Notes: generated by a model from the letters alone, not told the origin. Positions 18,577-26,990 are shown, counted from the stretch's first letter. The stretch is DNA of 64,000 nt from DASXRU01 sp034665305 (GCA_034665305.1 JAXDFZ010000020.1:18807-82806); one strand, 5' to 3'. Translations and numbers: made by a program.

Positions 18577-19557
18577 TTAGCGGTTCGATGCCAGAAGTTT
18601 TGCAGCTTCGCGGGCGTAGTAGGTGAGAATCACATCGGCGCCGGCGCGTTTGATGCTGGTTAGAGTTTCCATCATCACGCGCTGCTCGTCGATCCAACCA
18701 TTTTGCGCCGCGGCCTTGATCATCGCGTATTCGCCGGAGACATGGTAAGCGGCGAGTGGTAAGTCAAAGCGATCGCGCAGCGCTTTCAAAATGTCGAGAT
18801 AACAGGTGGCGGGTTTGACCATCAAAAAGTCTGCGCCTTCGGAATAATCAAGCTCAGCCTCGCGCATCGCTTCCCGCGCATTCGCGGCATCCATTTGATA
18901 AGCACGGCGATCGCCGAAGGCCGGCGCGCTGTCGGCGGCCTCGCGGAATGGACCATAAAAAGCGGAGGCGTACTTCACCGCGTAAGCCATGATCGCCACC
19001 TGTTGAAAGCCGGTATCGTCGAGGGCTTCGCGAATGGCTCCGACCTGGCCATCCATCATGGCCGAGGGCGCGACGATGTCTGCACCGGCGTCCGCCTGGC
19101 TGACAGCGGTCCGCGCCAACAGTTCCAATGAAGGATCGTTCAGAACTTCGCCTTCGTGCACCACGCCGCAATGTCCGTGCGAGGTGTATTCGCAGAGACA
19201 AGTGTCCGCGATAATAATCATGTCCGGCGCGCTCTGGCGCACGGCCCGGATTGCGTTCTGCACTACGCCATCCTCGGCGTACGCGCCAGTTGCCATTTCA
19301 TCTTTGCTTTCCGGCAAGCCGAAAAGGATGACCCCACGCACGCCGACTTCATACGCACTTTCAGCCTCGCGCGCGATTTCATCCACCGACAAATTGTGCA
19401 CGCCCGGCATGGAAGAAATCTCGCGGCGCACGTTGTCTCCGGCGCAGGCAAACAACGGGAGGATGAAATCTTCAGGCGCCAGGCGAGCTTCGCGCACGAG
19501 GGCACGCAGGTTTTCAGTTTTCCTGAGCCGGCGAGGCCGATTAAGAAGTTGGGGCAT
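18577..19557 (-). CDS. hemB: Porphobilinogen synthase
   Basis: HemB (326 residues) condenses two 5-aminolevulinate molecules to porphobilinogen in haem and cobalamin synthesis. The zinc-type active site is intact: C120, C122 and C130 in DTCLCEYTSHGHCG. Both lysine regions are present (AYAVKYASAFYGPF and DFLMVKPA, the latter holding the Schiff-base Lys). Length is normal. The start codon lies 14 bases from a 240-bp nested palindrome that fills the gap to the ABC transporter genes, so the hemB promoter must lie within or beyond repeat DNA. No other haem genes are adjacent. Confidence 0.96.
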   Translation of the reverse strand: MPQLLNRPRRLRKTENLRALVREARLAPEDFILPLFACAGDNVRREISSMPGVHNLSVDEIAREAESAYEVGVRGVILFGLPESKDEMATGAYAEDGVVQNAIRAVRQSAPDMIIIADTCLCEYTSHGHCGVVHEGEVLNDPSLELLARTAVSQADAGADIVAPSAMMDGQVGAIREALDDTGFQQVAIMAYAVKYASAFYGPFREAADSAPAFGDRRAYQMDAANAREAMREAELDYSEGADFLMVKPATCYLDILKALRDRFDLPLAAYHVSGEYAMIKAAAQNGWIDEQRVMMETLTSIKRAGADVILTYYAREAAKLLASNR

Positions 19558-19570
19558 ACGGGGATAATAC

Positions 19571-19810
19571 AGAGGCTAGAGACTGGAGGCTAGAGGCTGG
19601 GAACGTGATGGCGTCACAACCACCACACGGTAGCGGATGGATGGCACGATCGGTCAATGCGGATTTCGGAGCGGATTAATAGGCCGCCCGCCCAAGTATT
19701 CTCAATCCGCATCTGAAATCTCTAATCTGCGATCGAGGGACCCACCCGCTACGGCGTGGTGGTACTGACCTCACGACGTCCTAGCCTCTAGTCTCCAGCC
19801 TCTAGCCTCG
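19571..19810. repeat. 240-bp nested palindrome with heptamer arms
   Basis: Three layers of inverted repeats are nested here. The outer arms are heptamers of the GGCTAGA/GACTGGA type (19571-19601 and 19781-19810). The middle arms are ACCACCACACGGTAGCGG (from 19619) and its near complement ending in GTGGTGGT (to about 19762). The inner arms contain ATGCGGATT (19658-19666) and AATCCGCAT (19704-19712). The right arm supplies the TAG stop codon of the ABC ATPase gene. Confidence 0.85.
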
Positions 19811-20710
19811 ACCCGTCAGGGTCATAAATACATCCTCGAGCGTCGCACGCTGCGGCGAAAGTTCCATGACGCGAATACCTTCCGCCACGAGCATCGCGTT
19901 GACGCGAGGAATGCATTCGGGCGCCATCGTTACGTACAGCGATTGCGTACCATTCCGGCTCACTGAAACTGACGGGTCGGCGGCGAGGAGTTTGTAAGCT
20001 GATTCGAGCGGATCGGCCGTGATTTTTACGCAAGTATCTTTCGCGATGAGACCATCGATCGTGCCCTGATAGAGCAGGCGGCCCTCGTTTATGATTCCGA
20101 CCCGGCTGCAGACGTGTTCGACTTCGTTCAGCAGATGGCTGGAAAGCATGATTGTCAGGCCCAGTTCATCTCGCAAGCGCGGCAGCAACAAACGAACTTC
20201 GCGAATCCCCTGCGGATCGAGACCATCCGTCGGCTCGTCCAGAATTATGAACTCTGGTTCCGGCAAGAGTGCTTGCGCAATGCCCAGCCGCTGACGCATG
20301 CCATGCGAGTAATTGCGCACCGGATCGTGAGCGCGATCCGTCAAGTCCACGAGGGCCAGGGTTGTCTGGATTTGTTTTTTGTCAGCGCCGCCCGACATCG
20401 CGGAAAGAATGCGGAGATTGTCCCAGCCGGAGAAGTTCTCATAAAACGCCGGTGCTTCGACCATGGCGCCGACGCGGCCGAGCGCCTGCAGCGGATGCTT
20501 TGCCATGTCGTGTCCGAACAACGTCACGCGGCCGCCCGTGGGGCGAACCAGCGCGACAGCCATCCGGATAACCGTAGATTTTCCCGCACCGTTCTGGCCC
20601 AGGAAACCAAAGATGTCGCCCCGGTTAACGCTGAACGAAAGGTTGTCGACGACCAAACGCCGGCCGTACTTTTTAGACAAACCATCAGCCTGAAGAATCG
20701 AGTCACTCAT
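19802..20710 (-). CDS. ABC transporter ATP-binding protein
   Basis: This is an ATPase subunit of an ABC-2 type exporter (302 residues from the MSDSILQ start). It has Walker A GQNGAGKST, signature YSHGMRQRLGIAQ, Walker B FIILDEPTDGLD and H-loop SSHLL, plus a C-terminal domain of about 80 residues typical of CcmA/NatA-like exporters. It is the third gene of a minus-strand operon after the permease (21700-22551) and a phosphatase-fold protein (20872-21699), though a palindromic repeat separates it from the latter. Its final residues and TAG stop come from the heptamer array at 19781-19810. The cargo is unknown. A longer frame adds four residues from 20722. Confidence 0.9.
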   Translation of the reverse strand: MSDSILQADGLSKKYGRRLVVDNLSFSVNRGDIFGFLGQNGAGKSTVIRMAVALVRPTGGRVTLFGHDMAKHPLQALGRVGAMVEAPAFYENFSGWDNLRILSAMSGGADKKQIQTTLALVDLTDRAHDPVRNYSHGMRQRLGIAQALLPEPEFIILDEPTDGLDPQGIREVRLLLPRLRDELGLTIMLSSHLLNEVEHVCSRVGIINEGRLLYQGTIDGLIAKDTCVKITADPLESAYKLLAADPSVSVSRNGTQSLYVTMAPECIPRVNAMLVAEGIRVMELSPQRATLEDVFMTLTGRG

Positions 20711-20737
20711 AAGAATGTCCAACGGTTTAAGGTATTC

Positions 20738-20862
20738 AACTCCTTGGAGTGCGGCGGCCTTACGCCGCTTTGGCCCACCTTACGTCGACCCTCTTCACTA
20801 AGTATTCTAAGACGCCAGGATGGCCAAAGCGCCGTCAGGCCGGCGCACTTCAAGGAATTGAC
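20738..20862. repeat. Dispersed palindrome, GGAGTGCGGCGGC family
   Basis: The left arm (20738-20777, CTTGGAGTGCGGCGGCCTTA...CGCTTTGGCC) pairs with the right arm (20821-20862, GGCCAAAGCG...GCGCACTTCAAGG). Related copies occur at 27212-27410 and 37763-37800. It lies within the ABC exporter operon between the second and third genes, so it may set relative expression by RNA structure. Confidence 0.8.
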
Positions 20863-20871
20863 TCATAGCAG

Positions 20872-21699
20872 TCACAACGTTACTTCAACCAGCAGCGGCC
20901 AATGGTCCATGCGGCCGATCGCCGTACCGCGCAAGACTTCTGCCCGGCGTAGTGTCACGGTTTCCTGAGGTCCAAAAACGTAATCGATGCGCCGGTCATT
21001 GATTGAAGTTTCGCCGGCATCGCGGCCGAGATCGCGAAAGTATTTCAAGAGATAACCGTACGATTCGCTGTCGTGTTTTGCGTCGTCGGTGAAAAGGTTC
21101 GACTTGTTTCTGACGCTGACCTCCAGGTTGAAATCGCCGGCGATAAACGAAACAGCGTTCTTGCCGTGTTCGCGCGTCCAGTCAACGACATCGGCTGCAA
21201 ATGCGCGGCGCCGCGATGCGCTGAAAGCATCGGCATGCGAACTGACCAAAAGAATCTCGGGCGACCCTTCTTTCAAATGAAACGCAGCTGCGGCTGCAAA
21301 CCGGTCGTCGGCGCTGACTTCATTAAAATGTGCGCTACGATCTTTTACCAACACCGCCGCGAGCCGGTCGGCGCTTCCAAAACTGCTGGTCGATCCGCGA
21401 TAACGGTTCTTCAAGTGCTTCAGCAGAAGTTTCAATTGCTCGGCGCCGGTCAACTCCTGCAGGGCGACCGCGTCGGGATCGTTGCTAAGTATTACCTGCG
21501 CTACTGCCGCCAAATCCTCGTTCCGCGCGCGTGTGTCTGACTCCAAATCGCCGTAACCAATGTTCCAGGTCATGAGACGTAGAGTCGCGCCGCCCTGAGC
21601 GCGCGCGCCCAGGAGGGAGCGCGGGCGCGGCGCCGGCATCAGGAACGCACCAGCGAGCATCAACGTGAAGCAGACTGCGAGCAGAAGCTTAATCCACAT
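20872..21699 (-). CDS. Endonuclease/exonuclease/phosphatase-fold protein, exported
   Basis: This 275-residue protein carries an N-terminal membrane helix or signal peptide (about 4-22) and then the EEP fold: MTWNIGYGD at the start, ALQEL with the metal-binding Glu, SSHADAF with the His, AGDFNLE, NDRRIDYVF, and the terminal catalytic segment DHWPL. All expected EEP motifs are present, so it is likely an active phosphodiesterase or nuclease facing the outside of the membrane. Its ATG immediately follows the TGA of the ABC permease, so the two are surely co-transcribed and translationally linked. The link to export suggests processing of an exported lipid-linked or nucleotide-like substrate, but this is inference. 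Confidence 0.85.
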   Translation of the reverse strand: MWIKLLLAVCFTLMLAGAFLMPAPRPRSLLGARAQGGATLRLMTWNIGYGDLESDTRARNEDLAAVAQVILSNDPDAVALQELTGAEQLKLLLKHLKNRYRGSTSSFGSADRLAAVLVKDRSAHFNEVSADDRFAAAAAFHLKEGSPEILLVSSHADAFSASRRRAFAADVVDWTREHGKNAVSFIAGDFNLEVSVRNKSNLFTDDAKHDSESYGYLLKYFRDLGRDAGETSINDRRIDYVFGPQETVTLRRAEVLRGTAIGRMDHWPLLVEVTL

Positions 21700-22551
21700 T
21701 CAGCTGGTGATGTCCTTCCGTTCAAAGATTATGACTGCCAGCAGCAGCGAACCGAACGTATAGGCGCCACACGTCATGGCGTAGTGGTAGAAGCTGTGCA
21801 GCGGGATTCCCGGTTTCAATACGTCCCGCCAAAAATCCATGTCGGTGGTAAAGAAATAGGGCCGCAAGGTCGCGAAGAATTCAATGCGCCCGACAATGTA
21901 AAGCATCAGGTAGATTGCCAGAGTGGCAGCCACCGCCGTCACCGGGTTTTCGAACACGACCGACAGCAAGATGGCGAGGGCGGCAATGACCAGCAGCGCC
22001 CACGTCCCGGAGAAGCTGGCATAGAAGAAACGCCAAAGCGCATCGTCGCGGAGCATGCGGCTCGGTTCGTCCACCAGGTTCAGCGCGCCCGGATATAATT
22101 CCAGATCGCCCCAACCGACGAACAGGAGTCCTATCAAAAGATTGACTCCGATAAAGAACGCCAGCAGCAGCCAGGTGTGAAAGGCGACAACCACAAACTT
22201 TGAAAGAATGATCGACGAGCGCGTGATGGGACGAATGCAAATCGTCCGCAAAGTGCCCGCGCGCCGCTCACCGGCGATCTGACCTCCGGCGCTCATCGCA
22301 ACGAAAATCGGGATCAGCAAACTGAAGGCGAAGATTAGGGAGTAGAGCGTGAAAGTGAGGCCATTGAAATAACTCTTCGACTCATAGGTGTACTTGAACT
22401 GTTCGCCGGCCAGCCCGCTCGTCTTACGCTGGGCATAGGAGTAGAAGCCCCAGAGCATCAGCAGCACGAATCCCAGCAAAGCCATAAAGGAAAGCGCGAA
22501 ACCCTTCGAGCGAACCAGTTTCCAAAGTTCCAAACGGATTTGTGTAAGCAT
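21700..22551 (-). CDS. ABC-2 type transporter permease
   Basis: This 283-residue membrane protein has six predicted helices: one near the N-terminus after LELWKLVRSKGFALS, four in the middle (including a VVAFHTWLLLAFFIGVNLLIG-like segment) and one at the C-terminus. The cytoplasmic loop GGQIAGERRAGTLRTICIRPITRSSI is the classic ABC-2 permease motif preceding the third helix. It is the first gene of the minus-strand operon and is followed without a gap by the EEP protein and then the ATPase. The substrate is unknown; ABC-2 exporters of this type carry lipids, antibiotics or polymers. Confidence 0.88.
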   Translation of the reverse strand: MLTQIRLELWKLVRSKGFALSFMALLGFVLLMLWGFYSYAQRKTSGLAGEQFKYTYESKSYFNGLTFTLYSLIFAFSLLIPIFVAMSAGGQIAGERRAGTLRTICIRPITRSSIILSKFVVVAFHTWLLLAFFIGVNLLIGLLFVGWGDLELYPGALNLVDEPSRMLRDDALWRFFYASFSGTWALLVIAALAILLSVVFENPVTAVAATLAIYLMLYIVGRIEFFATLRPYFFTTDMDFWRDVLKPGIPLHSFYHYAMTCGAYTFGSLLLAVIIFERKDITS

Positions 22552-22627
22552 GCGCGTGAATGAAAAGGCCCCGACGAATTCTATTCGTTAGCAAGAGTAA
22601 TCGGGAAGAGCAACACTTTCATGTGCG

Positions 22628-22655
22628 CAGCCCACAGCGCAAGCCTGTGGGGTTC
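22628..22655. repeat. Short copy of GCCCACAGCGC palindrome family
   Basis: AGCCCACAGCGCAAGCCTGTGGGG is a short, imperfect relative of the palindrome family best seen at 37855-38077. It sits in the gap between the thioesterase and ABC permease genes next to a second repeat family. Confidence 0.6.
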
Positions 22656-22657
22656 AC

Positions 22658-22736
22658 GGTAGGACAGACACGTCTGTCCGGTTTGATTGTGGTGCGATTT
22701 TGAAAAGATATGGACCGGCAGGAATGCCTGTCCTAC
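22658..22736. repeat. GTAGGACAGGCATTCC palindrome, copy 1
   Basis: The left arm GGTAGGACAGACACGTCTGTCC (itself a hairpin) pairs with GGACCGGCAGGAATGCCTGTCCTAC at the right. The right end abuts the thioesterase stop codon (TAA followed directly by GTAGGACAGG on the minus strand). Other copies are at 42842-42920 and 56953-57032. Confidence 0.85.
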
Positions 22737-23201
22737 TTACCAGCGGTGATAGGCGGGATGTCCTGGCTTGACGGCGACGAAGGTGCCGCGGCAGGTGGCG
22801 CAGACTTTGTCGTGCGCAATCAGCTCGCCTTCGACTATGGCGCGATCCGCGGTCGCTTCGACAATGCGGGCGACCAGACGTACCGGCAGATCAGTCGGCG
22901 TCGGTCGCAGCAGTTTGATGTGATAATCCGCCGTCACCGTGCAGGGCGGCTTTTCCGCGCCCGCACGTTTCATCAGGCCGTACGCCGCGGTCCAATTGCA
23001 ATGACAATCCAGGAGCGTGCCGATAATGCCGCCGCTCAACATGCCCTCAAAAGATTCGTGAAAAGTCTCCGGCTGCCATTCGGCCATAACTTCGTCTCCA
23101 GCCGGGAAACTTCGGATACGCAAGCCCTTATCATTCGCCGGGCCGCAGCCAAAACATTTCAAGTGCGGCGCGTAAGTTTCCTGGATACTTTTTTCAGTCA
23201 T
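22737..23201 (-). CDS. PaaI-like hotdog-fold thioesterase
   Basis: This 154-residue single-domain hotdog protein should hydrolyse an acyl- or aryl-CoA thioester. The helix segment SGGIIGTLLDCHCNWTA carries the Gly-Gly turn and acidic residue typical of PaaI/YbgC-like enzymes, and YHIKLLRPTPTDLPVRLVARI is the matching central strand pair. An N-terminal CFGCGPAND and a later CATCRG add four Cys that could bind a metal, unusual for the family. Its ATG overlaps the end of the CoA ligase gene by eight bases, so the two are translationally coupled and probably act on the same CoA ester. The stop TAA is followed immediately by a dispersed palindrome. Confidence 0.85.
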   Translation of the reverse strand: MTEKSIQETYAPHLKCFGCGPANDKGLRIRSFPAGDEVMAEWQPETFHESFEGMLSGGIIGTLLDCHCNWTAAYGLMKRAGAEKPPCTVTADYHIKLLRPTPTDLPVRLVARIVEATADRAIVEGELIAHDKVCATCRGTFVAVKPGHPAYHRW

Positions 23202-24804
23202 GTTTAGACGCTTTCAGTTTCGCTCGCAACTTAAATCGCTGAATCTTTCCAGTCGCAGTGTAGGGCAACTCGGCGACAAACACATACCGTTGCGGCTGTT
23301 TGAAGCGCGGCAAGTGTTCACGTGCGAGTGCCCGCAACGCGTTTGTCAGGGAGCCCTCGGGGGCGGTTACATTTTGTGCGTCACTGGCAACTCGCGGCAC
23401 GATGAACGCGCACGCGCAAGGTAAACCGTCCCCGCTGAAGTCTTCAACGACTGCAGCGCTTTGCACGTCCTCATGCCGCAACAACAATCCTTCCACTTCG
23501 ACCGGTGAAACCCATTGCCCGCTGGACTTGAAACAATCGTCCGAACGCCCCATGTGAAAGTAGTAGCCGTCTTCATCGCAACGATAGAGATCACCGGTGC
23601 GGACCCAACCATCGACGAAAGTCTGCGCGCTTGCCTCATGACGCTGCCAGTAACCAATCGCGGCGCTTTCGCCTTTCACCCAGAGATTGCCCTCACGCCC
23701 TGCCGCTACCGGAGCATTGTGTTCATCCCACAACCGCGCTTCGTATCCTGACAAGACCTGTCCGCTGCTGCCGTAACGAAGGGCGCTCTCTTGGTTCGCG
23801 ATAAACATGTGCAGCATTTCGGTGGAACCGATTCCGTCAAGCACGGGAACGCCGAAGGCCCGCTCCCAGTCTTCGCCGATTTTTGCAGGCAGGGCCTCGC
23901 CTGCCGAGACACAGAGGCGCAGGCTCGAACAATCAAGCGCCGCAACATGTTGATGATGGTCCAGCAGCAGGTTGTAGACGACCGGCACACCGAAAAAGAT
24001 CGTCGGTTTGTACTCTTTGAAGATTTGGCTGATGATTTCCGGCGCCGGTTTTTCGCGGCAAAGAATGGCAGTAGCGCCATTCAATAAAGGGAACGTAAGG
24101 CTATTTCCCAGACCGTAAGCGAACGGCAGACGTGAAGACGAAAACACACGATCGTTGGCTGTGACACGCAGGACTTCGCGACAAAAAGTTTCATTCGTTG
24201 ACAGGATATCTGACTGGCGGTGGACCGCACCCTTCGGTTCGCCAGTACTGCCGGATGTGTAGAGGATAAACGCGGGTTGATCTTTTGAGGGCGTCGATCC
24301 GTTGGTGCCGGTCGTGGCTTCGCGATCTGGATCCGTACCGGTGAGCTCTTTGAATGAGTAGATCTTTATGCCTGCGTACCTGGTTAAGGACGTCGCCGTT
24401 TTGGTTCCGCTGGCGTCGTTGCGAATGACCTGCAACAGTTTTCGCATGAATGGCAGACGTTCATGCGCGTCAACCGGCAGAGCACGGCACCAATCGGATT
24501 CAGCGATGACTAACGCGGCGGTGCAATCATTCAGAATCGCAAGTTGCTCATCCAGCCGCAACGCCATGTTGATCGGAACCGCGATGGCGGCGGCCGCGAC
24601 AACTCCAATAAACGTGGCGATGAACTCGGGCGAATCGTTTAGCAATATGCCGACTCGTTCATCACGCCCCAGATCCAAACCGGACAACATCTCCGTCACG
24701 GCGAGGGTTCGCATACGGAGTTCGTCATACGAAATCTCTTGCCCCTCAAACAGCACTGCTGTTTCCGCCGCCCGGTTCGAGAAGATGGCATGAAAGAGAT
24801 TCAT
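23194..24804 (-). CDS. Acyl/aryl-CoA ligase, benzoate-CoA ligase family
   Basis: This AMP-forming CoA ligase (536 residues from 24804) activates a carboxylic acid, probably aromatic, to its CoA thioester. It has the P-loop YTSGSTGEPKGAVH, the adenylate motif GIGSTEMLH, the hinge GRSDDCFKSSGQWVSPVEVE and the catalytic C-terminal Lys in TATGKIQRFKL. The pattern GSTEMLHMF and the overall length fit benzoate-CoA ligase-like enzymes. I prefer the start MNLFHAIF at 24804, where the conserved domain begins; an in-frame upstream start at 24876 has no better ribosome site. The overlapping thioesterase downstream suggests a salvage or editing pair. Substrate specificity cannot be read off. Confidence 0.87.
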   Translation of the reverse strand: MNLFHAIFSNRAAETAVLFEGQEISYDELRMRTLAVTEMLSGLDLGRDERVGILLNDSPEFIATFIGVVAAAAIAVPINMALRLDEQLAILNDCTAALVIAESDWCRALPVDAHERLPFMRKLLQVIRNDASGTKTATSLTRYAGIKIYSFKELTGTDPDREATTGTNGSTPSKDQPAFILYTSGSTGEPKGAVHRQSDILSTNETFCREVLRVTANDRVFSSSRLPFAYGLGNSLTFPLLNGATAILCREKPAPEIISQIFKEYKPTIFFGVPVVYNLLLDHHQHVAALDCSSLRLCVSAGEALPAKIGEDWERAFGVPVLDGIGSTEMLHMFIANQESALRYGSSGQVLSGYEARLWDEHNAPVAAGREGNLWVKGESAAIGYWQRHEASAQTFVDGWVRTGDLYRCDEDGYYFHMGRSDDCFKSSGQWVSPVEVEGLLLRHEDVQSAAVVEDFSGDGLPCACAFIVPRVASDAQNVTAPEGSLTNALRALAREHLPRFKQPQRYVFVAELPYTATGKIQRFKLRAKLKASKHD

Positions 24805-24911
24805 TAAGAGGGCGAGTTGCAATTGTGATGTGAAGCCTGGGATGAAATTGGCTTTGGAAATTATAATCGGGGCCAATTAAAAGCTGAAGTCAAGATCCTG
24901 CCAGGTTCCTG

Positions 24912-25145
24912 ATGTATTTTGAACTCGCCAGCAGTATTGCGGAAATCGAAACCATCGCGGTCAATCGCGAGATTCACATTCTTCCTGTGCTCCAAAAACG
25001 ATACGGGAAAGGTAGGTGGCGAAAGCTAAAAGGGGTTGCCAATGTTCGGCTCGATGATGGTACGATTCGTTTTGCCGAGGTACATTGGTTTGAGGCTCAT
25101 GGAATTGGCAAGAGGAAAATGAGGATTAAACGCTTTCTCGACTAA
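24912..25145 (+). CDS. Small basic protein of cyanobacterial type, pair gene 1
   Basis: This 77-residue protein is rich in Lys and Arg. Its core YGKGRWRKLKGVANVRLDDG, followed by AEVHWFEAHGIGKRKMRIKRFL, closely resembles, as I remember them, small uncharacterised proteins that are frequent in filamentous cyanobacteria. It is followed after five bases by the second small gene (25151-25381), again of a type I associate with cyanobacteria, and a terminator ends the unit. The two-gene layout with a basic first protein resembles toxin-antitoxin or relBE-like modules, but there is no direct evidence for that. A TATAAT lies about 45 bases upstream. Its AT-richer codon use relative to its neighbours hints at transfer. 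Confidence 0.75.
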   Translation: MYFELASSIAEIETIAVNREIHILPVLQKRYGKGRWRKLKGVANVRLDDGTIRFAEVHWFEAHGIGKRKMRIKRFLD

Positions 25146-25150
25146 AGGCT

Positions 25151-25381
25151 ATGAAAAATCAGGACAGTCTATTGAAGTTCGCGGTCTGCATTCAAAGTGA
25201 TGATGCGGATCTGCTTACGCCGCGCATGATCTATCGAATACTTCCTGATGAAAGCGCGGCTAAGTCCAATTACGTCCGGGTGGTAGATAATGAGGGCGAA
25301 GGTTACCTTTACCCTGCAAAATATTTTATCGTCCTCAATCTTCCTCAGGAGATAGAACGAGCCTTGCTTGAGGCGGCTTGA
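25151..25381 (+). CDS. Small acidic protein of cyanobacterial type, pair gene 2
   Basis: This 76-residue acidic protein has the pattern FAVCIQSDDADLLTPRMIYRILPDESAA, then VRVVDNEGEGYLYPAKYFIVLNLPQEIERALLEAA. I recall closely similar small proteins in cyanobacteria next to homologues of the preceding gene. The YRILPDE-VVDNEGEGYLYP arrangement looks like a compact SH3-like beta barrel, but that is a guess. It starts five bases after the first gene and ends before a strong bidirectional terminator at 25406-25438. Acid/base complementarity of the two products is consistent with them binding each other. Function unknown. Confidence 0.75.
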   Translation: MKNQDSLLKFAVCIQSDDADLLTPRMIYRILPDESAAKSNYVRVVDNEGEGYLYPAKYFIVLNLPQEIERALLEAA

Positions 25382-25405
25382 CTCGCCAAGGCGAATTATG
25401 ATGAA

Positions 25406-25438
25406 AGGGTCGAAAGGACACTCCTCCTTTCGACCCCT
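25406..25438. terminator. Bidirectional intrinsic terminator
   Basis: AGGGTCGAAAGGA (25406-25418) pairs with TCCTTTCGACCCT-like sequence (25425-25438), a 13-bp stem with a six-base loop. It lies between the end of the small gene pair and the convergent TPR gene, and could serve both. Confidence 0.75.
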
Positions 25439-25465
25439 TCTAAGATATATCCCAGGTCGGAGATC

Positions 25466-26965
25466 TCACCCTTTTGTTCCCGCCGTCATCTTTCGGGCCT
25501 TCGCTCTTACAAACGCCAGATTCATTTGCGGCAGCGAGTTGACGCTAGCGGCCTTGCGGCAAAACTCTCCCGCTTTGGCGCGGTCGCCCTTGTCTCCATA
25601 AGCTACGCACAGGCGATAGAGGTTGTAAGGATTCTGCAGGTTCGCTTGTTGCAACTGATCGATGGCCTGGTCCACGTCCTTCGCCTGCAGCGCCACTATC
25701 CCCGCCAATTCGTGGGCCAGTTTTATTTGCGCCGGGTTCCGTGACGCTTCCGCCAGTTTCCAGAATTCCTGCGCCTCCGCTTTCGCAGCGGCCATATCTT
25801 TCTGGCCGAGGGCGACCCGCGTCCGATTGTAATGATTGAAGCGGCGGGTGTTGTTCTTAATCTGATCGGACAAGTTTGATGCTTCCGTTAACTTCAGCGT
25901 GTGCGCAAAACTTTCCGCCGCCTCGGCATACTTACCTATCTCCAGCAGAATATTTCCCTTTAGCTGGAGGTCGCCAACCATCGCCGGAACATCATTTGTT
26001 TTTTCTCCGAGCTGGTATTGCTGGTCGACCTCGGCGAGCGCTTTTGCCATATCGCCACTGTCAGCGTAAACGACCGACCTGCCAAACAGCGCGGTTCGCC
26101 GCTCCGCATCGCTGCGCGCTTTGGTTGTGATCTTTTGCAACTCAGCTGCGGCCAATGCCGCCTTGCCCTGATACATCAGATTCGCCGCGATGCCCTGGTG
26201 GGAATTGATGAAATTCGGTTCCACTGCCAGGGCCTTCTGATACTGCCGGATCGATTCGCCGAACCGCCCCATCTTCAAAAGTAGCTCGGCATACGAATCG
26301 TAGGGATTCGGGTCTTTGGGAATCAGAACGATGTATTTCTTGAACGCTTCTTCCGCACTGGCGTAGTCCTCGTTCTGCCGGTAAGCGTAGCCGAGCAGAT
26401 TAAAAGCGTTGGAGAAGTTGGGATTTAACTCGGTCGCCTTCTTGTAGTGCTCGATGGCCTCCGAAAACTCCTGCTGTCCAAAATGGTAACCACCCAGGTT
26501 GAACTGCGCGCGCTCGTCATTCGGATAATCCGCGACCAGCTGATCCAGATACTCTTTTTGCTTGGTGGGATTTCCGTTCGCGCCGGCTTCGGTGGCCAGA
26601 ATCAACAGCCGCTCGCCCGGCGAAGCTTTTTCCGAAAGCGTTACGGCCTTTTTCAGGTGTTCGAAAAACTCTTTCGCCGTCGGGCTGGTGTTGGCGCGAT
26701 TCAATTCGGCAAGGGCGAAGTTGGGGTCGAGCGCCAGCGCTCTGTCGAAATGCTGGATCGAATCCTGAATCAGGAGTTTGTCTGCCAGACTCTGACCAAG
26801 TGCGAATTCCTTTTTCGCTTCGCTCGATTCAGTGGTCACCGGAATCTTGCCGCCGTCCGAAACTGCAAAAGTCGATGTGACGATGCGCACCGCCGGTGAA
26901 TTCAAACCAAACGTGACAACTGCGCTGGCTGTGGCAAGTAGAATGAAAAGATTCTTCAGGGACAT
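25466..26965 (-). CDS. Exported TPR-repeat protein
   Basis: This protein of 499 residues has a signal peptide (MSLKNLFILLATASAVVTFG) and then tetratricopeptide repeats across nearly the whole length, with the typical A/F-x3-A-x6-P pattern in FDRALALDPNFALAELNRA, YKKATELNPNFSNAFNLLGYAY and YQKALAVEPNFINSHQGIAA. About eight to ten repeats are visible. It likely acts as a periplasmic or outer-membrane-associated protein scaffold. The start at 26965 has GGAGA seven bases upstream. A longer frame to 27031 would translate heptamer repeat DNA and is unlikely. It is a single gene, convergent with the small cyanobacterial-type pair. Confidence 0.88.
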   Translation of the reverse strand: MSLKNLFILLATASAVVTFGLNSPAVRIVTSTFAVSDGGKIPVTTESSEAKKEFALGQSLADKLLIQDSIQHFDRALALDPNFALAELNRANTSPTAKEFFEHLKKAVTLSEKASPGERLLILATEAGANGNPTKQKEYLDQLVADYPNDERAQFNLGGYHFGQQEFSEAIEHYKKATELNPNFSNAFNLLGYAYRQNEDYASAEEAFKKYIVLIPKDPNPYDSYAELLLKMGRFGESIRQYQKALAVEPNFINSHQGIAANLMYQGKAALAAAELQKITTKARSDAERRTALFGRSVVYADSGDMAKALAEVDQQYQLGEKTNDVPAMVGDLQLKGNILLEIGKYAEAAESFAHTLKLTEASNLSDQIKNNTRRFNHYNRTRVALGQKDMAAAKAEAQEFWKLAEASRNPAQIKLAHELAGIVALQAKDVDQAIDQLQQANLQNPYNLYRLCVAYGDKGDRAKAGEFCRKAASVNSLPQMNLAFVRAKARKMTAGTKG

Positions 26966-26990
26966 GGCGTATCTCCAGGGTTTTTGAAAG

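Noticed and set aside
20114..20968. Open frame of 284 residues on the plus strand
   Set aside because: It is antisense to the ABC ATPase and crosses a repeat and the next gene; no motif found.
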